From Deinococcus deserti VCD115 (lineage in GTDB: Bacteria > Deinococcota > Deinococci > Deinococcales > Deinococcaceae): 64,000 bases of DNA. Below are positions 7,864 to 16,276 of the stretch, in pieces. How positions within the stretch are numbered: the first letter of the stretch is position 1; the number at the start of each line of letters is the position of its first letter. The stretch covers positions 186,001 through 250,000 of the forward strand of contig NC_012528.1 in the NCBI RefSeq assembly GCF_000020685.1, read 5' to 3'. The position numbers were made by a program, and so were the translations under genes. The notes under the pieces are model-generated. The model saw only the letters and a program-made list of their open reading frames with translations, made no database searches and had not been told where the DNA came from.

Positions 7864-8397
7864 GTGGAACACACCATGCAGCGATACCAGCAAGCCGCCG
7901 CCGTCCTCTTTTTGTTCTTTGCCGTGTTCATCGTCTGGCAGGGCCTGAAACTCCAGTACTACACCCCCCTCGGCCCGGGTTCAGGCTTTTTCGCTGTCTG
8001 GCTCGGCGCCCTCCTCGGCCTCCTCGCCCTGATGCAGCTGGTCCAGACCATCCGCCCGGCACGCCCGGCCACCCCGCCGGTGATGGACGCCGACCTGAAC
8101 GCGCCAGCAGAAGTTGAACCCGAACAGGTGCTGCCGGACCGTTCCGGGGTTATACGCATCGCCGCCGTAATCGGCGCGCTGATCCTGACCGCTCTGCTGC
8201 TGCCCCTGCTGGGCTTTCAGATCACCGCCTTCATCCTGCTTATCTTCCTGCTGCTGGGACTGGAACGCGTTCGCCCCGTCACAGCCGTGATTATCGCCCT
8301 CGTGTTCAGCGTTGGCCTGTTTCAGCTTCTGACTCGCTTCCTGAGTGTTGAACTGCCGCACTCCTCCCTGGCCGTACTCAAGCAGCTCGGGCTGTAA
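7864..8397 (+). CDS. tctB: TctB small membrane subunit of tripartite tricarboxylate transporter
   Basis: About 177 residues with four hydrophobic segments: two near the N-terminus (AVLFLFFAVFIVWQGL, FFAVWLGALLGLLALMQL), a hydrophilic linker of about 45 residues, then two more. This is the TctB layout. GTG 7864 or ATG 7876 could be the start, and neither has a clear ribosome site. It sits 12 bases before tctA, so these two form the membrane part of the transporter. Confidence 0.85.
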   Translation: MEHTMQRYQQAAAVLFLFFAVFIVWQGLKLQYYTPLGPGSGFFAVWLGALLGLLALMQLVQTIRPARPATPPVMDADLNAPAEVEPEQVLPDRSGVIRIAAVIGALILTALLLPLLGFQITAFILLIFLLLGLERVRPVTAVIIALVFSVGLFQLLTRFLSVELPHSSLAVLKQLGL

Positions 8398-8408
8398 GGA
8401 GACCCGTT

Positions 8409-9902
8409 ATGGAATCATTCACTGATCTGCTGCTCGGCTTCAGCGTGGCGTTGCGCTGGGAGAACCTGCTCTACGCGCTGGTGGGCTCCATCCTCGGGAC
8501 CCTCATTGGCGTCCTGCCTGGTATCGGACCGGTGGCCGGCACGGCCCTCCTGATCCCTTTGACCTTCGACATGCCTGCCGTCGGCGCCATCATCATGCTG
8601 ACCTCGCTGTTCTACGGCACCGCGTACGGCGGCACCATCACCAGCGTGCTGCTCAACGTTCCCGGGGAGGCGGCCTCCGCCGTCACCGCCATCGACGGTC
8701 ACCAGATGGCCAAAAAAGGTCGAGCAGGGGCGGCCCTCGCCATCGCCGCCATCGGCTCGTTCGTCGGCGGCACCGTGGCCACCATCGCGCTGGTGTTCGC
8801 CGCGGGCAGCCTCGCCCGCCTGGCCCTGAACTTCGGACCGGTGGAATTCGCTGCCCTGACCGTGCTGGGCCTGTCGCTCCTGATGGGTCTGGCCGGCAAG
8901 TCCCTCGTGAAGGGCCTGATGATGGGTCTGTTCGGCCTGCTGCTCGCCCTGGTCGGCCTCGACCCGGTTCAGGGTCTGCCGCGGTTCACCTTCGGACACC
9001 TTGAACTGCTCGATGGCCTGAGCTTTGTGGCAGTGGTGATGGGTCTGTTCGGCCTGAGCGAGATCATGCTCCTGATCGAAAACCGCCTGCGTCCCGTGGT
9101 GGCGCACGCCATGAGTTCGATGATGCTCAGCCGGCAGGATGTCCGGGACTCCACGGCCCCCATCCTGCGTGGCAGCGTGATCGGCACGGCCCTGGGCCTG
9201 GTGCCGGGCATGACCGGCTCCGTGTCCTCGCTGCTTTCCTACGTTGTTGAACGCAAGTCCTCCAAGCACCCCGAGCGGTTCGGCACCGGCGCCATCGAAG
9301 GCGTCGCCGGACCGGAAACCGCCAACAACGCCCACGCCAACGGCGCCCTGATTCCCCTGTTCACCCTGGGGATCCCTGCCTCACCGACCGTCGCCGTGCT
9401 GATGGGCGCGTTCCTGATGAAAGGTCTGGTGCCTGGCCCCCTGCTCTTCACGGAGCAACCCGAGCTTGTCTGGGGTGTTATTGCCAGCTTCTACGTCGGC
9501 AACATCATCCTGCTGATCCTGAATCTCCCCCTCATCGGCATCTGGGTCCGGGTGCTGCTGATCCCGCAGGCGATCCTGATCGCCATCATTCTCGCCCTGC
9601 TGGTTGTCGGCGCGTACACCATCAACAACAGCGTGTTTGACATCTACGTGATGCTGATTTTCGGCGTCATCGGCTACCTGCTGCGCAAACTTGACTACCC
9701 CATCGCCCCGATCATTCTCGCGCTGGTGCTCGGGCCCCTCATGGAACGCTCCCTGCGCCAGTCGCTGGAACTGTCCCAGGGCAGCGCGCAGATCTTCCTG
9801 CAAAGCCCCATCGCGCTCACCTTCCTGATTGCAGCGGCGCTGGTGCTGCTCTCACCCACCTTCCGGCCGCTCCTGACCCGCTGGCAACGCCGCCGCGCCT
9901 AG
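8409..9902 (+). CDS. tctA: TctA large membrane subunit of tripartite tricarboxylate transporter
   Basis: 497 residues with about 11-12 membrane helices and the two TctA signature regions: GTLIGVLPGIGPVAGTALL near residue 30 and ALGLVPGMTGSVSSLLSYV near 265. An AAGGAGA ribosome site precedes the ATG. TctA forms the transport channel and works with TctB and the periplasmic receptor TctC encoded next. The family imports carboxylates using the ion gradient; the substrate here is unknown. Confidence 0.95.
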   Translation: MESFTDLLLGFSVALRWENLLYALVGSILGTLIGVLPGIGPVAGTALLIPLTFDMPAVGAIIMLTSLFYGTAYGGTITSVLLNVPGEAASAVTAIDGHQMAKKGRAGAALAIAAIGSFVGGTVATIALVFAAGSLARLALNFGPVEFAALTVLGLSLLMGLAGKSLVKGLMMGLFGLLLALVGLDPVQGLPRFTFGHLELLDGLSFVAVVMGLFGLSEIMLLIENRLRPVVAHAMSSMMLSRQDVRDSTAPILRGSVIGTALGLVPGMTGSVSSLLSYVVERKSSKHPERFGTGAIEGVAGPETANNAHANGALIPLFTLGIPASPTVAVLMGAFLMKGLVPGPLLFTEQPELVWGVIASFYVGNIILLILNLPLIGIWVRVLLIPQAILIAIILALLVVGAYTINNSVFDIYVMLIFGVIGYLLRKLDYPIAPIILALVLGPLMERSLRQSLELSQGSAQIFLQSPIALTFLIAAALVLLSPTFRPLLTRWQRRRA

Positions 9903-10071
9903 CCGGCGCCCGCACCCTGACCTGTTCCTGCACGTCCTGCCGCGTAGTCCGAGGTTTGCGTATGACCTACACCGCCCAACATCCTCCCTGAATCCCTCCT
10001 CGCCTATCGTCCGCTCTTCCTCCACATGCCACTCCCCGCCGCCCAGCGCGGCTCCCCCCAGAGGTCACCCC
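9903..10071. other. Short tctA-tctC intergenic spacer
   Basis: Cytosine-rich spacer with no recognisable gene or hairpin; a GAGG ribosome site for tctC lies at its end. Expression of tctC probably continues from the upstream promoter. Confidence 0.4.
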
Positions 10072-11067
10072 ATGAAAATCACCCCCAAGCAAGGCCTGAT
10101 GACTGCCACCGCCCTCCTCGTCTCCCTGAGCCTGTTGTCTTCCACCGCTTCCAGCCAGTCGCGTAAGGTTACGTTCCCGGAGAAAGGCAAGACCATTCAG
10201 ATCATCGTGGGGTTCGCCGCTGGTGGCAGCACCGACGTTGGCGCGCGACTGCTCGCCAAAGGCCTGGAAAAGGAACTGGGCGTACCGGTCGTGATCGTAA
10301 ACCGCCCCGGCGCGGGTGGTCAGCTCGGCTACGTCGCCCTGACGCAGGCCAAGCCCGACGGGTACACCATCGGGAACACGAACTTCCCGTCCGCCGTGGT
10401 GACGTACCTCGACCCAGCGCGTCAGGCCACCTACAAACGCAACGATTTCATCCCGCTGGCCCTGCATGTGGTGGACCCCGGCCTGTTTGCCGTCCGGAAA
10501 GACAGCCCGTACAAGAGCCTCAAGGACGTGATCGCGGCCGCCAAAGCCAACCCTGGAAAGATCACCATCTCCACCACCGGACTTCAGACCGATGAGCATT
10601 TCGCGATTCTGCAACTCGAGAAGATGGCCGGCGTGAAGTTCGCCCCGGTGCACTTCTCGCAGGGAATTGCTTCCGCCACCACCGCCCTGCTGGGTGGGAA
10701 AATTGACGTGTTCGCCGGGAATGTCGGTGATCTCCTCGGCCAGTACAAGGCCGGTGAGGTGCGCATCCTGGGCGTGATGGACGACCGGCGCAGCCCGTTC
10801 TACCCGAACGTCCCCACGTTCGCCGCGTACGGCTACAAGCTGGAGAACTCCGCTTCACGCGGTTTCGCCGCTCCGGCCGGTACGCCCACCGAGGTCGTCA
10901 ACGTCCTGAGCAAGGCCATCCAGAAGGTCGCCAGCTCAGAAGCGCACAAGCAGGAAATGAAGAACTTGGGCCTCACCCTGCGGTACATGACTCCGGCGAA
11001 GTACCGCGCTTACTGGAGTACCTACGAAACGGATATTCAGGACCTGCTGCCCCTGTCGCGCCAGTGA
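10072..11067 (+). CDS. tctC: TctC/Bug-family periplasmic solute receptor
   Basis: 331 residues. Signal peptide about 1-29 (LMTATALLVSLSLLSSTASS), then the Bug-receptor fold: PEKGKTIQIIVGFAAGGSTD near residue 36, VVIVNRPGAGGQLG near 78 and KPDGYTIGN. These are the conserved ligand-pocket loops of TctC proteins. It delivers the substrate to TctAB. Gene order B-A-C follows the IclR regulator, and two enzymes follow, suggesting the imported acid is oxidised or cleaved by them. Confidence 0.93.
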   Translation: MKITPKQGLMTATALLVSLSLLSSTASSQSRKVTFPEKGKTIQIIVGFAAGGSTDVGARLLAKGLEKELGVPVVIVNRPGAGGQLGYVALTQAKPDGYTIGNTNFPSAVVTYLDPARQATYKRNDFIPLALHVVDPGLFAVRKDSPYKSLKDVIAAAKANPGKITISTTGLQTDEHFAILQLEKMAGVKFAPVHFSQGIASATTALLGGKIDVFAGNVGDLLGQYKAGEVRILGVMDDRRSPFYPNVPTFAAYGYKLENSASRGFAAPAGTPTEVVNVLSKAIQKVASSEAHKQEMKNLGLTLRYMTPAKYRAYWSTYETDIQDLLPLSRQ

Positions 11068-11098
11068 ACCAATCCGTCATTACCGAACGAGGGCTCCT

Positions 11099-12094
11099 AT
11101 GACACAGAAAGTACTTGTCACGTCAATTTTCCTCCACGCTGGTGGGGAGGTCGATCACCTGCTCCGGGCGGAAGGCTTCGAGCCTACCTACGCCCCCGCG
11201 CTTACGAAGCGCACTGAAGATGAACTCATTGGCCTTCTCGACGGCGTGTCCGGGGCGATCATTGCCAACGAACCCTTCACGGACCGAGTCCTGGCAGCTG
11301 CTCCGGATCTGAAAGTCATCTCCCGCACCGGCGTGGGTTTCGACAGCATAGACGTGGCGGCGGCCACCCAGCGCGGCGTCGTGGTGTGCAACACGCCCAA
11401 CGTCAACCGGTACGCGGTCGCGGAATGGACCCTGGCGATGATGCTCGGCTGCGCGCGCCACGCCGTGAAGAACTGGACGGAAATGAATGCCGGAGGGTTC
11501 AAACGGTTCGAGGGCACTGAACTGTACGGCAAGACCCTGGGCCTGGCCGGACTGGGCGGCATCGGCAAGGAGGTCGCCCGGCGGGCCCACGCGTTCGGGA
11601 TGACGCTCCTGGCCGTCGAGGAGTACCAGGATCAGGCCTTCGCGGCGCAGTACGGCGTCACGTATGTCGACCTGGAGACCGCACTCGAGCAGAGCGATTT
11701 CCTGAGCCTGCACCTGCCCCTCAACGCCCAGACCCGTCATCTGATCAACGCGGAGCGCCTCGCGCGGATGAAGCCCAGCGCGTGCCTGATCAACACGGCA
11801 CGTGGTGGCGTCGTGGACACGGTGGCCCTGGCGCAGGCCCTGCGTGAAGGCACCATCGCTGCTGCCGCCCTGGACGTGTTCGAGGAAGAACCCCTGCCCG
11901 CGGACAGCCACCTGCACGCCCTCGAGAACCTGCTGATGAGTCCCCACGTGGGCGGCGTCACGACTGAAGCCCGGCAGATGTCCGGCGTCCGCGCCGCGGA
12001 GAACCTCATCCTGGCGCTCAAAGGTCAGGCGCCTGCCTCGCCGGTCAACCCGGAAGTGATTCCCACGGCCCGGTACGCGGTCAGCGCCACCTGA
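11099..12094 (+). CDS. D-2-hydroxyacid dehydrogenase (SerA-like)
   Basis: 331 residues. The substrate domain flanks an NAD-binding domain with GLGGIG at residues 151-156. Expected catalytic residues of the family are visible: Arg235 in NTARGGVVD, Glu264 in FEEEPLP and His283 in SPHVGGVTTEA. The C-terminal ACT regulatory domain of classical SerA is absent, which, with the transporter context, argues for catabolism of an imported hydroxyacid or reduction of a ketoacid rather than serine synthesis. Located 31 bases after tctC. Confidence 0.85.
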   Translation: MTQKVLVTSIFLHAGGEVDHLLRAEGFEPTYAPALTKRTEDELIGLLDGVSGAIIANEPFTDRVLAAAPDLKVISRTGVGFDSIDVAAATQRGVVVCNTPNVNRYAVAEWTLAMMLGCARHAVKNWTEMNAGGFKRFEGTELYGKTLGLAGLGGIGKEVARRAHAFGMTLLAVEEYQDQAFAAQYGVTYVDLETALEQSDFLSLHLPLNAQTRHLINAERLARMKPSACLINTARGGVVDTVALAQALREGTIAAAALDVFEEEPLPADSHLHALENLLMSPHVGGVTTEARQMSGVRAAENLILALKGQAPASPVNPEVIPTARYAVSAT

Positions 12095-12097
12095 AGG

Positions 12098-12132
12098 CAG
12101 GCCCGCCGCTTTCCAGCTTTCCAGCGGGCCTG
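12098..12132 (+). terminator. Inverted repeat after the dehydrogenase gene
   Basis: CAGGCCCGC / GCGGGCCTG, 9-bp perfect arms with a 17-base loop, starting three bases after the dehydrogenase stop. No T-run follows, so it may be an mRNA-stabilising or attenuating structure rather than a full terminator. Confidence 0.4.
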
Positions 12133-12213
12133 CGCACCGTCATCCCACCCGCCACGCCGTGTTCTCACTCCTAACAACGGGCAGGGCAACCTGCCACCCG
12201 AAAAGGACCAACT

Positions 12214-12909
12214 GTGCTGATTCCTGATTCCCCCTACTTCCAGAACCACGTCGAGCGAACTTCACCTGAACTCGTCACGCGCGCCTCGGGCTTCGCGGCT
12301 TCCATCCTGGCGGACGTTGCCGGTCGCCGCGGAACCATGCATGGCCGCGTTCGCGCGCTGGCGCCATCCATGCGTGTGGCGGGGCCAGCCATCACCGTCG
12401 AGGTGCGTCCGGGGGACAACCTGATGATCCACGCGGCCATGGCCATCGCTCAGCCCGGGGATGTGCTGGTCATTGACGGGAAAGGGGACCAGACCTGCGC
12501 GCTCATGGGCGAGATCATGATCAGCCAGTGCATGGCCCTCGGCTTGGCCGGGGTCATCATCGACGCCGCGGTGCGCGACTCGGCAGAAATTCAGGCCCTG
12601 GGGTTCCCAGTCTTCTCGGTCGGGACCAACCCGAACGGGCCCACCAAGTTCGTCCCGGGCCGGGTCAATCACACCATCAGCGCAGGCGGCGTCACGGTCC
12701 GGCCGGGCGATCTGGTGGTGGCGGACGCGGACGGGGTCTTTGTGGCCGAGCGTGAGCAGGTGGAGGCGCTGCTGCCGCTGGCGCAGAAGAAAGTCGATTC
12801 GGAGTCCGCGCGGTTGCAGGACATCCGCAGCGGCCGCAACCTGACCCCAGGCTGGCTGGCTGCGGCACTCGCGGCGGCCGGCGTGCTGGAGGAAACCGCG
12901 ACAGCGTAG
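12214..12909 (+). CDS. RraA-like / HMG-CHA aldolase-family protein
   Basis: 231 residues with GTG start after AAAAGGACC. Core motifs: GPAITVEVRPGDNLMIHAA, VLVIDGKGDQTCALMGEIM and IIDAAVRDSAEIQALGFPV. The GE...DxxVRD pattern supplies metal and substrate ligands in the 4-hydroxy-4-methyl-2-oxoglutarate aldolase / oxaloacetate decarboxylase group, which shares its fold with the RNase inhibitor RraA. Next to TctBAC and a hydroxyacid dehydrogenase, a role as aldolase or decarboxylase on an oxo-acid is more likely than RNase control. Substrate not predictable. Confidence 0.82.
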   Translation: MLIPDSPYFQNHVERTSPELVTRASGFAASILADVAGRRGTMHGRVRALAPSMRVAGPAITVEVRPGDNLMIHAAMAIAQPGDVLVIDGKGDQTCALMGEIMISQCMALGLAGVIIDAAVRDSAEIQALGFPVFSVGTNPNGPTKFVPGRVNHTISAGGVTVRPGDLVVADADGVFVAEREQVEALLPLAQKKVDSESARLQDIRSGRNLTPGWLAAALAAAGVLEETATA

Positions 12910-12943
12910 TAGGGTGCCCTGAAAGCAAGCGTCCCGGATCGTC

Positions 12944-12976
12944 CCTGGGGTGTGAGGCAGGACCTCACACCCCAGG
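12944..12976 (+). terminator. Strong terminator of the tct operon
   Basis: Perfect 14-bp stem CCTGGGGTGTGAGG / CCTCACACCCCAGG with loop CAGGA, followed by CTTGTTCT. It closes the iclR-tctBAC-dehydrogenase-aldolase unit. Confidence 0.8.
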
Positions 12977-13047
12977 CTTGTTCTCCGAGGCTATCGCCGC
13001 AGGAGCGGGAGAGTAACCGGAGTGTGAATCTTGAGGAGGGCAGGCAG

Positions 13048-13605
13048 ATGAGCCCAGAGGCACCACAGGGCCATGGCCCGAACGAGGTTCAGCTGCTCCT
13101 CTGTCAGCGCCTGCGCGCAGAGGAATTGTTGGAGGTGAATACGGTGGCGGTTCGCCTTGGACTGCTTCCTGTGGAGGTCCAGGAGCGCATTCACCTCGGG
13201 AAGCTTCCGGCCGTGCGGATGGGCGGGAAATTGTATGTCCAGCAGGATGATCTCACGTTCTACGTTGACCAGCTTGAACATCCGCCCGGCCTGATGGCAG
13301 CCTGGACGTGGGCGACCGCTACGGTGCACCTGGCGGGGACGCTGGACGACCTTCAGGAACGCCTGCCGGAGCGGCTGCGCTGCTTACGAAAGGAGCTTCT
13401 CGGTCCGCTCCAGCCGTTCGCGGAGCGCGTCAAGGAGTACCTGAAGGGGGGAAGGTACGGCGCGGTGGCGCTGCATGTCCGGGGTGCGGAGCGGATGGTC
13501 CTGGCTTTTGAGCGGGCGCATGGGCCCCTCAGCGTCGAGATGCGGCACACGGTGGCACCGCGGAGCGTCACCAGCCATCCCTGTGAAGATGATCAACCAG
13601 GTTAG
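13048..13605 (+). CDS. Protein with excisionase-like helix-turn-helix, otherwise unknown
   Basis: 185 residues; the ATG follows TTGAGGAGGG, a strong ribosome site. Residues about 32-76 (VNTVAVRLGLLPVEVQERI ... LPAVRMGGKLYVQQDDL) resemble a MerR/excisionase-type HTH: helix-turn-helix, then a K-x-PAxRxGxKxxxxxxDL beta hairpin. The rest is helical and arginine-rich with no family I recognise. It is flanked by the tct terminator and a convergent unknown gene. A DNA-binding role is inferred from the motif only. Confidence 0.6.
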   Translation: MSPEAPQGHGPNEVQLLLCQRLRAEELLEVNTVAVRLGLLPVEVQERIHLGKLPAVRMGGKLYVQQDDLTFYVDQLEHPPGLMAAWTWATATVHLAGTLDDLQERLPERLRCLRKELLGPLQPFAERVKEYLKGGRYGAVALHVRGAERMVLAFERAHGPLSVEMRHTVAPRSVTSHPCEDDQPG

Positions 13606-13740
13606 GTGAGCGGGGCTCAGGGGGCCGATGACGATGGTGCCGGCATACGGCGTTCAGACAGAGAACACCGCTGTTTCGCTCTTGCTCACCTCCCGGATCA
13701 CCATGCGCCAGTCATCCCCGCGTTCTCAGTTCAGGCACAC

Positions 13741-14478
13741 CTAGCCAGAAGTGCGCTGGCGGGGACGCCATTCACGCTGGTCGCCGCTGAGGCTCAGAGC
13801 GAGCCAGGGATGGTGCGGGTCGTTTTCCACGGAGGCATACAGGGTGTACAGCCGACCGTCGTCCAGCGCGCCTTCCTCCTCGCCTGACCAGTCCGACACA
13901 ACAACTTCACCTGGATGCAGCGGCACCGGCAGCGACAGGCGGCCGAACACTTCGTGACGCCATTCGGCCCACGCCTGCTCCACACGTCCGCGAAACGTCA
14001 TCAGGTACTGGCGCAGCGGCGTGTCGTCGAGATCAGTCAGGGCACCGCCGAGGGTCTCGCGGCGGAACACGTTCGGTTCAACCTGACGCTGACTCATCAC
14101 GATCAGGCTGTACGGGAGGTTTCGTTCGGTGGCGAGATGACGCAGCGTATGGAGATGCATCTGCTCATCAGCAAAATCACTCAACACGATGTCCCGCGCG
14201 TAGTCCGGTCGGCGCAGGATGATCAGCCCGTTGCCGCCGTGATGTCCGAGCCACTGGCCATCTGCGGTGTAAAACGCGCAGTAGCCGCAGCGGGCACACA
14301 GCCGCTCAGAGTGGGTCGCGAAGGTCGTCACGATGGTCGCCTGTTCGTCACAGGTGGTATGGGCCCAACCGGGCGTGTCCACCAGCCGAGGAGCAGGCGC
14401 TGGAAGAGGAGCGCCCACGCGAGCGAGTTCCTGGTGGATCAGGGTGGTGTTGGCGTTCAGGAGCAGTCGAAGGTCCAT
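13741..14478 (-). CDS. Hypothetical protein with CxxCxxC cluster
   Basis: 245 residues if started at MDLRLLLNANTTLIHQ (14478), preceded by GAGAGGCGA. An upstream in-frame extension to 14751 is low-complexity and unlikely. Visible features: CARCGYCAFYTADGQW in the middle, FADEQMHLHTLRHLATERN, and a tryptophan-rich C-terminus (VVVSDWSGEEEGALDDG). The cysteine cluster could bind metal. I do not recognise a family. It is convergent with the HTH gene. Confidence 0.55.
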   Translation of the reverse strand: MDLRLLLNANTTLIHQELARVGAPLPAPAPRLVDTPGWAHTTCDEQATIVTTFATHSERLCARCGYCAFYTADGQWLGHHGGNGLIILRRPDYARDIVLSDFADEQMHLHTLRHLATERNLPYSLIVMSQRQVEPNVFRRETLGGALTDLDDTPLRQYLMTFRGRVEQAWAEWRHEVFGRLSLPVPLHPGEVVVSDWSGEEEGALDDGRLYTLYASVENDPHHPWLALSLSGDQREWRPRQRTSG

Positions 14479-14983
14479 GTCTCGCCTCTCATCACAGCAT
14501 GGTCTTCCGGGCAGATGGAGTGTTTTTTCTCTCATGAGAGATGTGTCTGTTTCACCACATCTTGCAGATGCAGCAGAGTGTGCTCCGCCACCGGCGGACG
14601 GGATGATGAGAAGCTGGGTTCGACGTGTTGATTTTGAATTACATCTAATATCTCTTCGATGTAAATCACCGGTCTGGAGGCGCAGTACCGGCAACATCAC
14701 TCTCCCCTTGCCCACCGTCCTACACCCACGCCGGCCCAGTACCAAAGCCACGTCGTTGACGCCAGGACACCAAAGTTTTTGGCTTCAGGACCCTCTCTCC
14801 AGTTCCATTTCTCAAGGGTGAACGCTCATGCGCACGTCCAGTGAGCTGGGCCCGGATGGGTGTCCGTGTGGAGCTCAGGAACGTGCGGCGCACCTAGATT
14901 CGTCATGCCTTACCGCAGGGGCGCGGGATAAGCACTCGAGCGCCTGTACCGCCAGACGATCCTGAAGACGTGCAGCGCGCCTT
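14479..14983. other. Intergenic region without identified gene
   Basis: About 500 bases between the 5' end of the CxxC protein gene and the 3' end of the thioesterase gene. The only notable feature is an AT-rich dyad, TTACATC (14639-14645) and GATGTAA (14658-14664), which may be an operator for the leftward gene. Confidence 0.4.
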
Positions 14984-15406
14984 TTACGACCCCTGGGGAG
15001 GAACTGGAATGACTGCCAGGGTGCACCGTGACACGCATACGCCCCGGTCCTGCTCATCGACAATCTCGATCTGCCACACCTGGGTCGTGCGTCCCTGATG
15101 CACGGGCGTCGCGGTGGCCGTCACGACGCCGCTGCGGACGGCGCGCAGGTGGTTGGCATTGATCTCCATTCCCACGGCCGTCATGCCGCGCTCCGCGACA
15201 CTCAGGTGCGCTCCCAGACTGGCGACAGTTTCGGCCAGCGCCACACTCGCGCCGCCGTGCAGCACCCCGAACGGTTGATGCACCCGCCGCTCGACGGGCA
15301 TGCGCGCGACCACCCGCTCGCCGCTCGCTTCCAGAAACTCAATGCCCAGATGATCTGGCAAGGCGCCGCGGGCCTGTTCAGTGAACTCAGCAAGAGACAG
15401 GGTCAT
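14984..15406 (-). CDS. Hotdog-fold thioesterase (PaaI family), second gene of pair
   Basis: 140 residues. Contains FGVLHGGASVALAETVAS, the hotdog helix with the HGG motif, and ends with strands VWQIEIVDEQ and CVSRCTLAVIPV. The closest style is the YdiI/PaaI 1,4-dihydroxy-2-naphthoyl or acyl-CoA thioesterases. The ATG (15404-15406) overlaps the stop of the upstream thioesterase gene (ATGA), so both are co-translated. Acyl substrate unknown. Confidence 0.85.
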   Translation of the reverse strand: MTLSLAEFTEQARGALPDHLGIEFLEASGERVVARMPVERRVHQPFGVLHGGASVALAETVASLGAHLSVAERGMTAVGMEINANHLRAVRSGVVTATATPVHQGRTTQVWQIEIVDEQDRGVCVSRCTLAVIPVPPQGS

Positions 15407-15978
15407 GGGGCGCTCCTCTGCGGACGCAGGATCAGGCAGGTGGTGGTGGCATGAGCACACAACCTGTCGTTTGCGTCCAGGAGTTTCGCGTGTGCCGTGG
15501 CCACCTGGCGCGACACACTCAGCACCTCGCCCACCGCGCGCACCTCCCCCATACCCACGAGCAGGGGCCGCAGGTAGTTCACCTTGAGCTCAAGGGTGGT
15601 GTAACCCACGCCCGCCGGCAGCCGGGTGTGGATCGCACACCCGAGCGCGGAATCCAGCAGCGTCGCATACACGCCGCCATGAACGCTGCCGATCGGGTTG
15701 TAGTGAAATTCCTGCGGGGTCATCCGGAACGTCACCCGGCCGTCCTCGATGTCGTCCTCAAGCGCCAGCGAGAAGTCGAGGCTCGCCGCAATGGGTGGGC
15801 CTGGGAACTCACCGCGCACCATCGCCCGCAGGTAATCCAGTCCGCTGATATGCCGCGCGGCTTCGGCACCGACCAGTGGATCTTCCCAGGTGTACGTGCG
15901 AACGCGGTCCCCCTGGAGAGGCCCGTTGTGGAGCGGAGTAGGGGGTGAGACGGGGTCTGGTGTGGTGGGGTGGGTCAT
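15403..15978 (-). CDS. Hotdog-fold thioesterase (PaaI family), first gene of pair
   Basis: 191 residues. After an about 45-residue N-terminal extension (proline-rich, then YTWEDPLVGAEAARHISGL) comes the hotdog domain, with NPIGSVHGGVYATLLDSALG near residue 96 and YTTLELKVNYLRPLLVG. AGGAGCC precedes the ATG. It shares an operon with a second, diverged thioesterase and is divergent from a TetR/MFS pair, with an AT-rich palindrome between them. TetR may therefore control both directions. Confidence 0.86.
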   Translation of the reverse strand: MTHPTTPDPVSPPTPLHNGPLQGDRVRTYTWEDPLVGAEAARHISGLDYLRAMVRGEFPGPPIAASLDFSLALEDDIEDGRVTFRMTPQEFHYNPIGSVHGGVYATLLDSALGCAIHTRLPAGVGYTTLELKVNYLRPLLVGMGEVRAVGEVLSVSRQVATAHAKLLDANDRLCAHATTTCLILRPQRSAP

Positions 15979-16060
15979 GCTGGCTCCTGGGACAGGGGGC
16001 TAAGCGTTCGGCGGGTGCGGCTTGTGAAGTTTGAGAACAAGGGCTGCTGCGCTTTGGACC

Positions 16061-16134
16061 ACCTGGTGGCATCAGGCCCGCCACCTTCGCTATTTATATG
16101 ATACATATCATATAAAGAGCTACCTGGTGGCATC
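16061..16134. repeat. Direct repeats flanking the TetR palindrome
   Basis: The 13-base sequence ACCTGGTGGCATC occurs at 16061-16073 and again at 16122-16134, on either side of the palindrome at 16094-16115. The spacing is 61 bases start to start. They may be extra binding sites or remains of a small duplication. Confidence 0.6.
16094..16115. promoter_or_regulatory. Palindromic operator in thioesterase/TetR divergent region
   Basis: TTATATGATA-CA-TATCATATAA: two 10-base arms with a 2-base centre, strikingly AT-rich in a GC-rich neighbourhood. It lies between the divergent thioesterase and TetR genes, where a TetR-family operator is expected. The size (22 bp) fits one TetR dimer pair. Confidence 0.75.
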
Positions 16135-16212
16135 TCTGACGCAGGAACCCCGGGACCGCTGATTTCAAGGAGAACCCCACCTCACTCGTGCATAGCCGAA
16201 AGAAGGAGCATC

Positions 16213-16275
16213 ATGCTGACCCACCGGACTGCCCGAACATTCGCCACCCACGCGTTCCGCCCACAGGTGACCTGA
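16213..16275 (+). CDS. Possible 20-residue leader peptide before tetR
   Basis: A short frame of 20 codons starts with ATG after a strong AGAAGGAGCATC ribosome site and ends at TGA 16273-16275, one base before the tetR ATG at 16277. The tetR gene itself has no good ribosome site, so translation may be coupled through this leader. It could also be the leftover start of a lost gene. Confidence 0.4.
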   Translation: MLTHRTARTFATHAFRPQVT

Positions 16276-16276
16276 G

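Noticed and set aside
8415..9335. 306-residue minus-strand frame over tctA
   Set aside because: His/Gln/Gly-rich antisense shadow of a clear membrane protein gene.
12998..13022. Fifth copy of the interspersed repeat
   Set aside because: Only the right flank (GCAGGAGCGGGAGAG) is similar; the TGCCTGGGCGTGTG core is absent.
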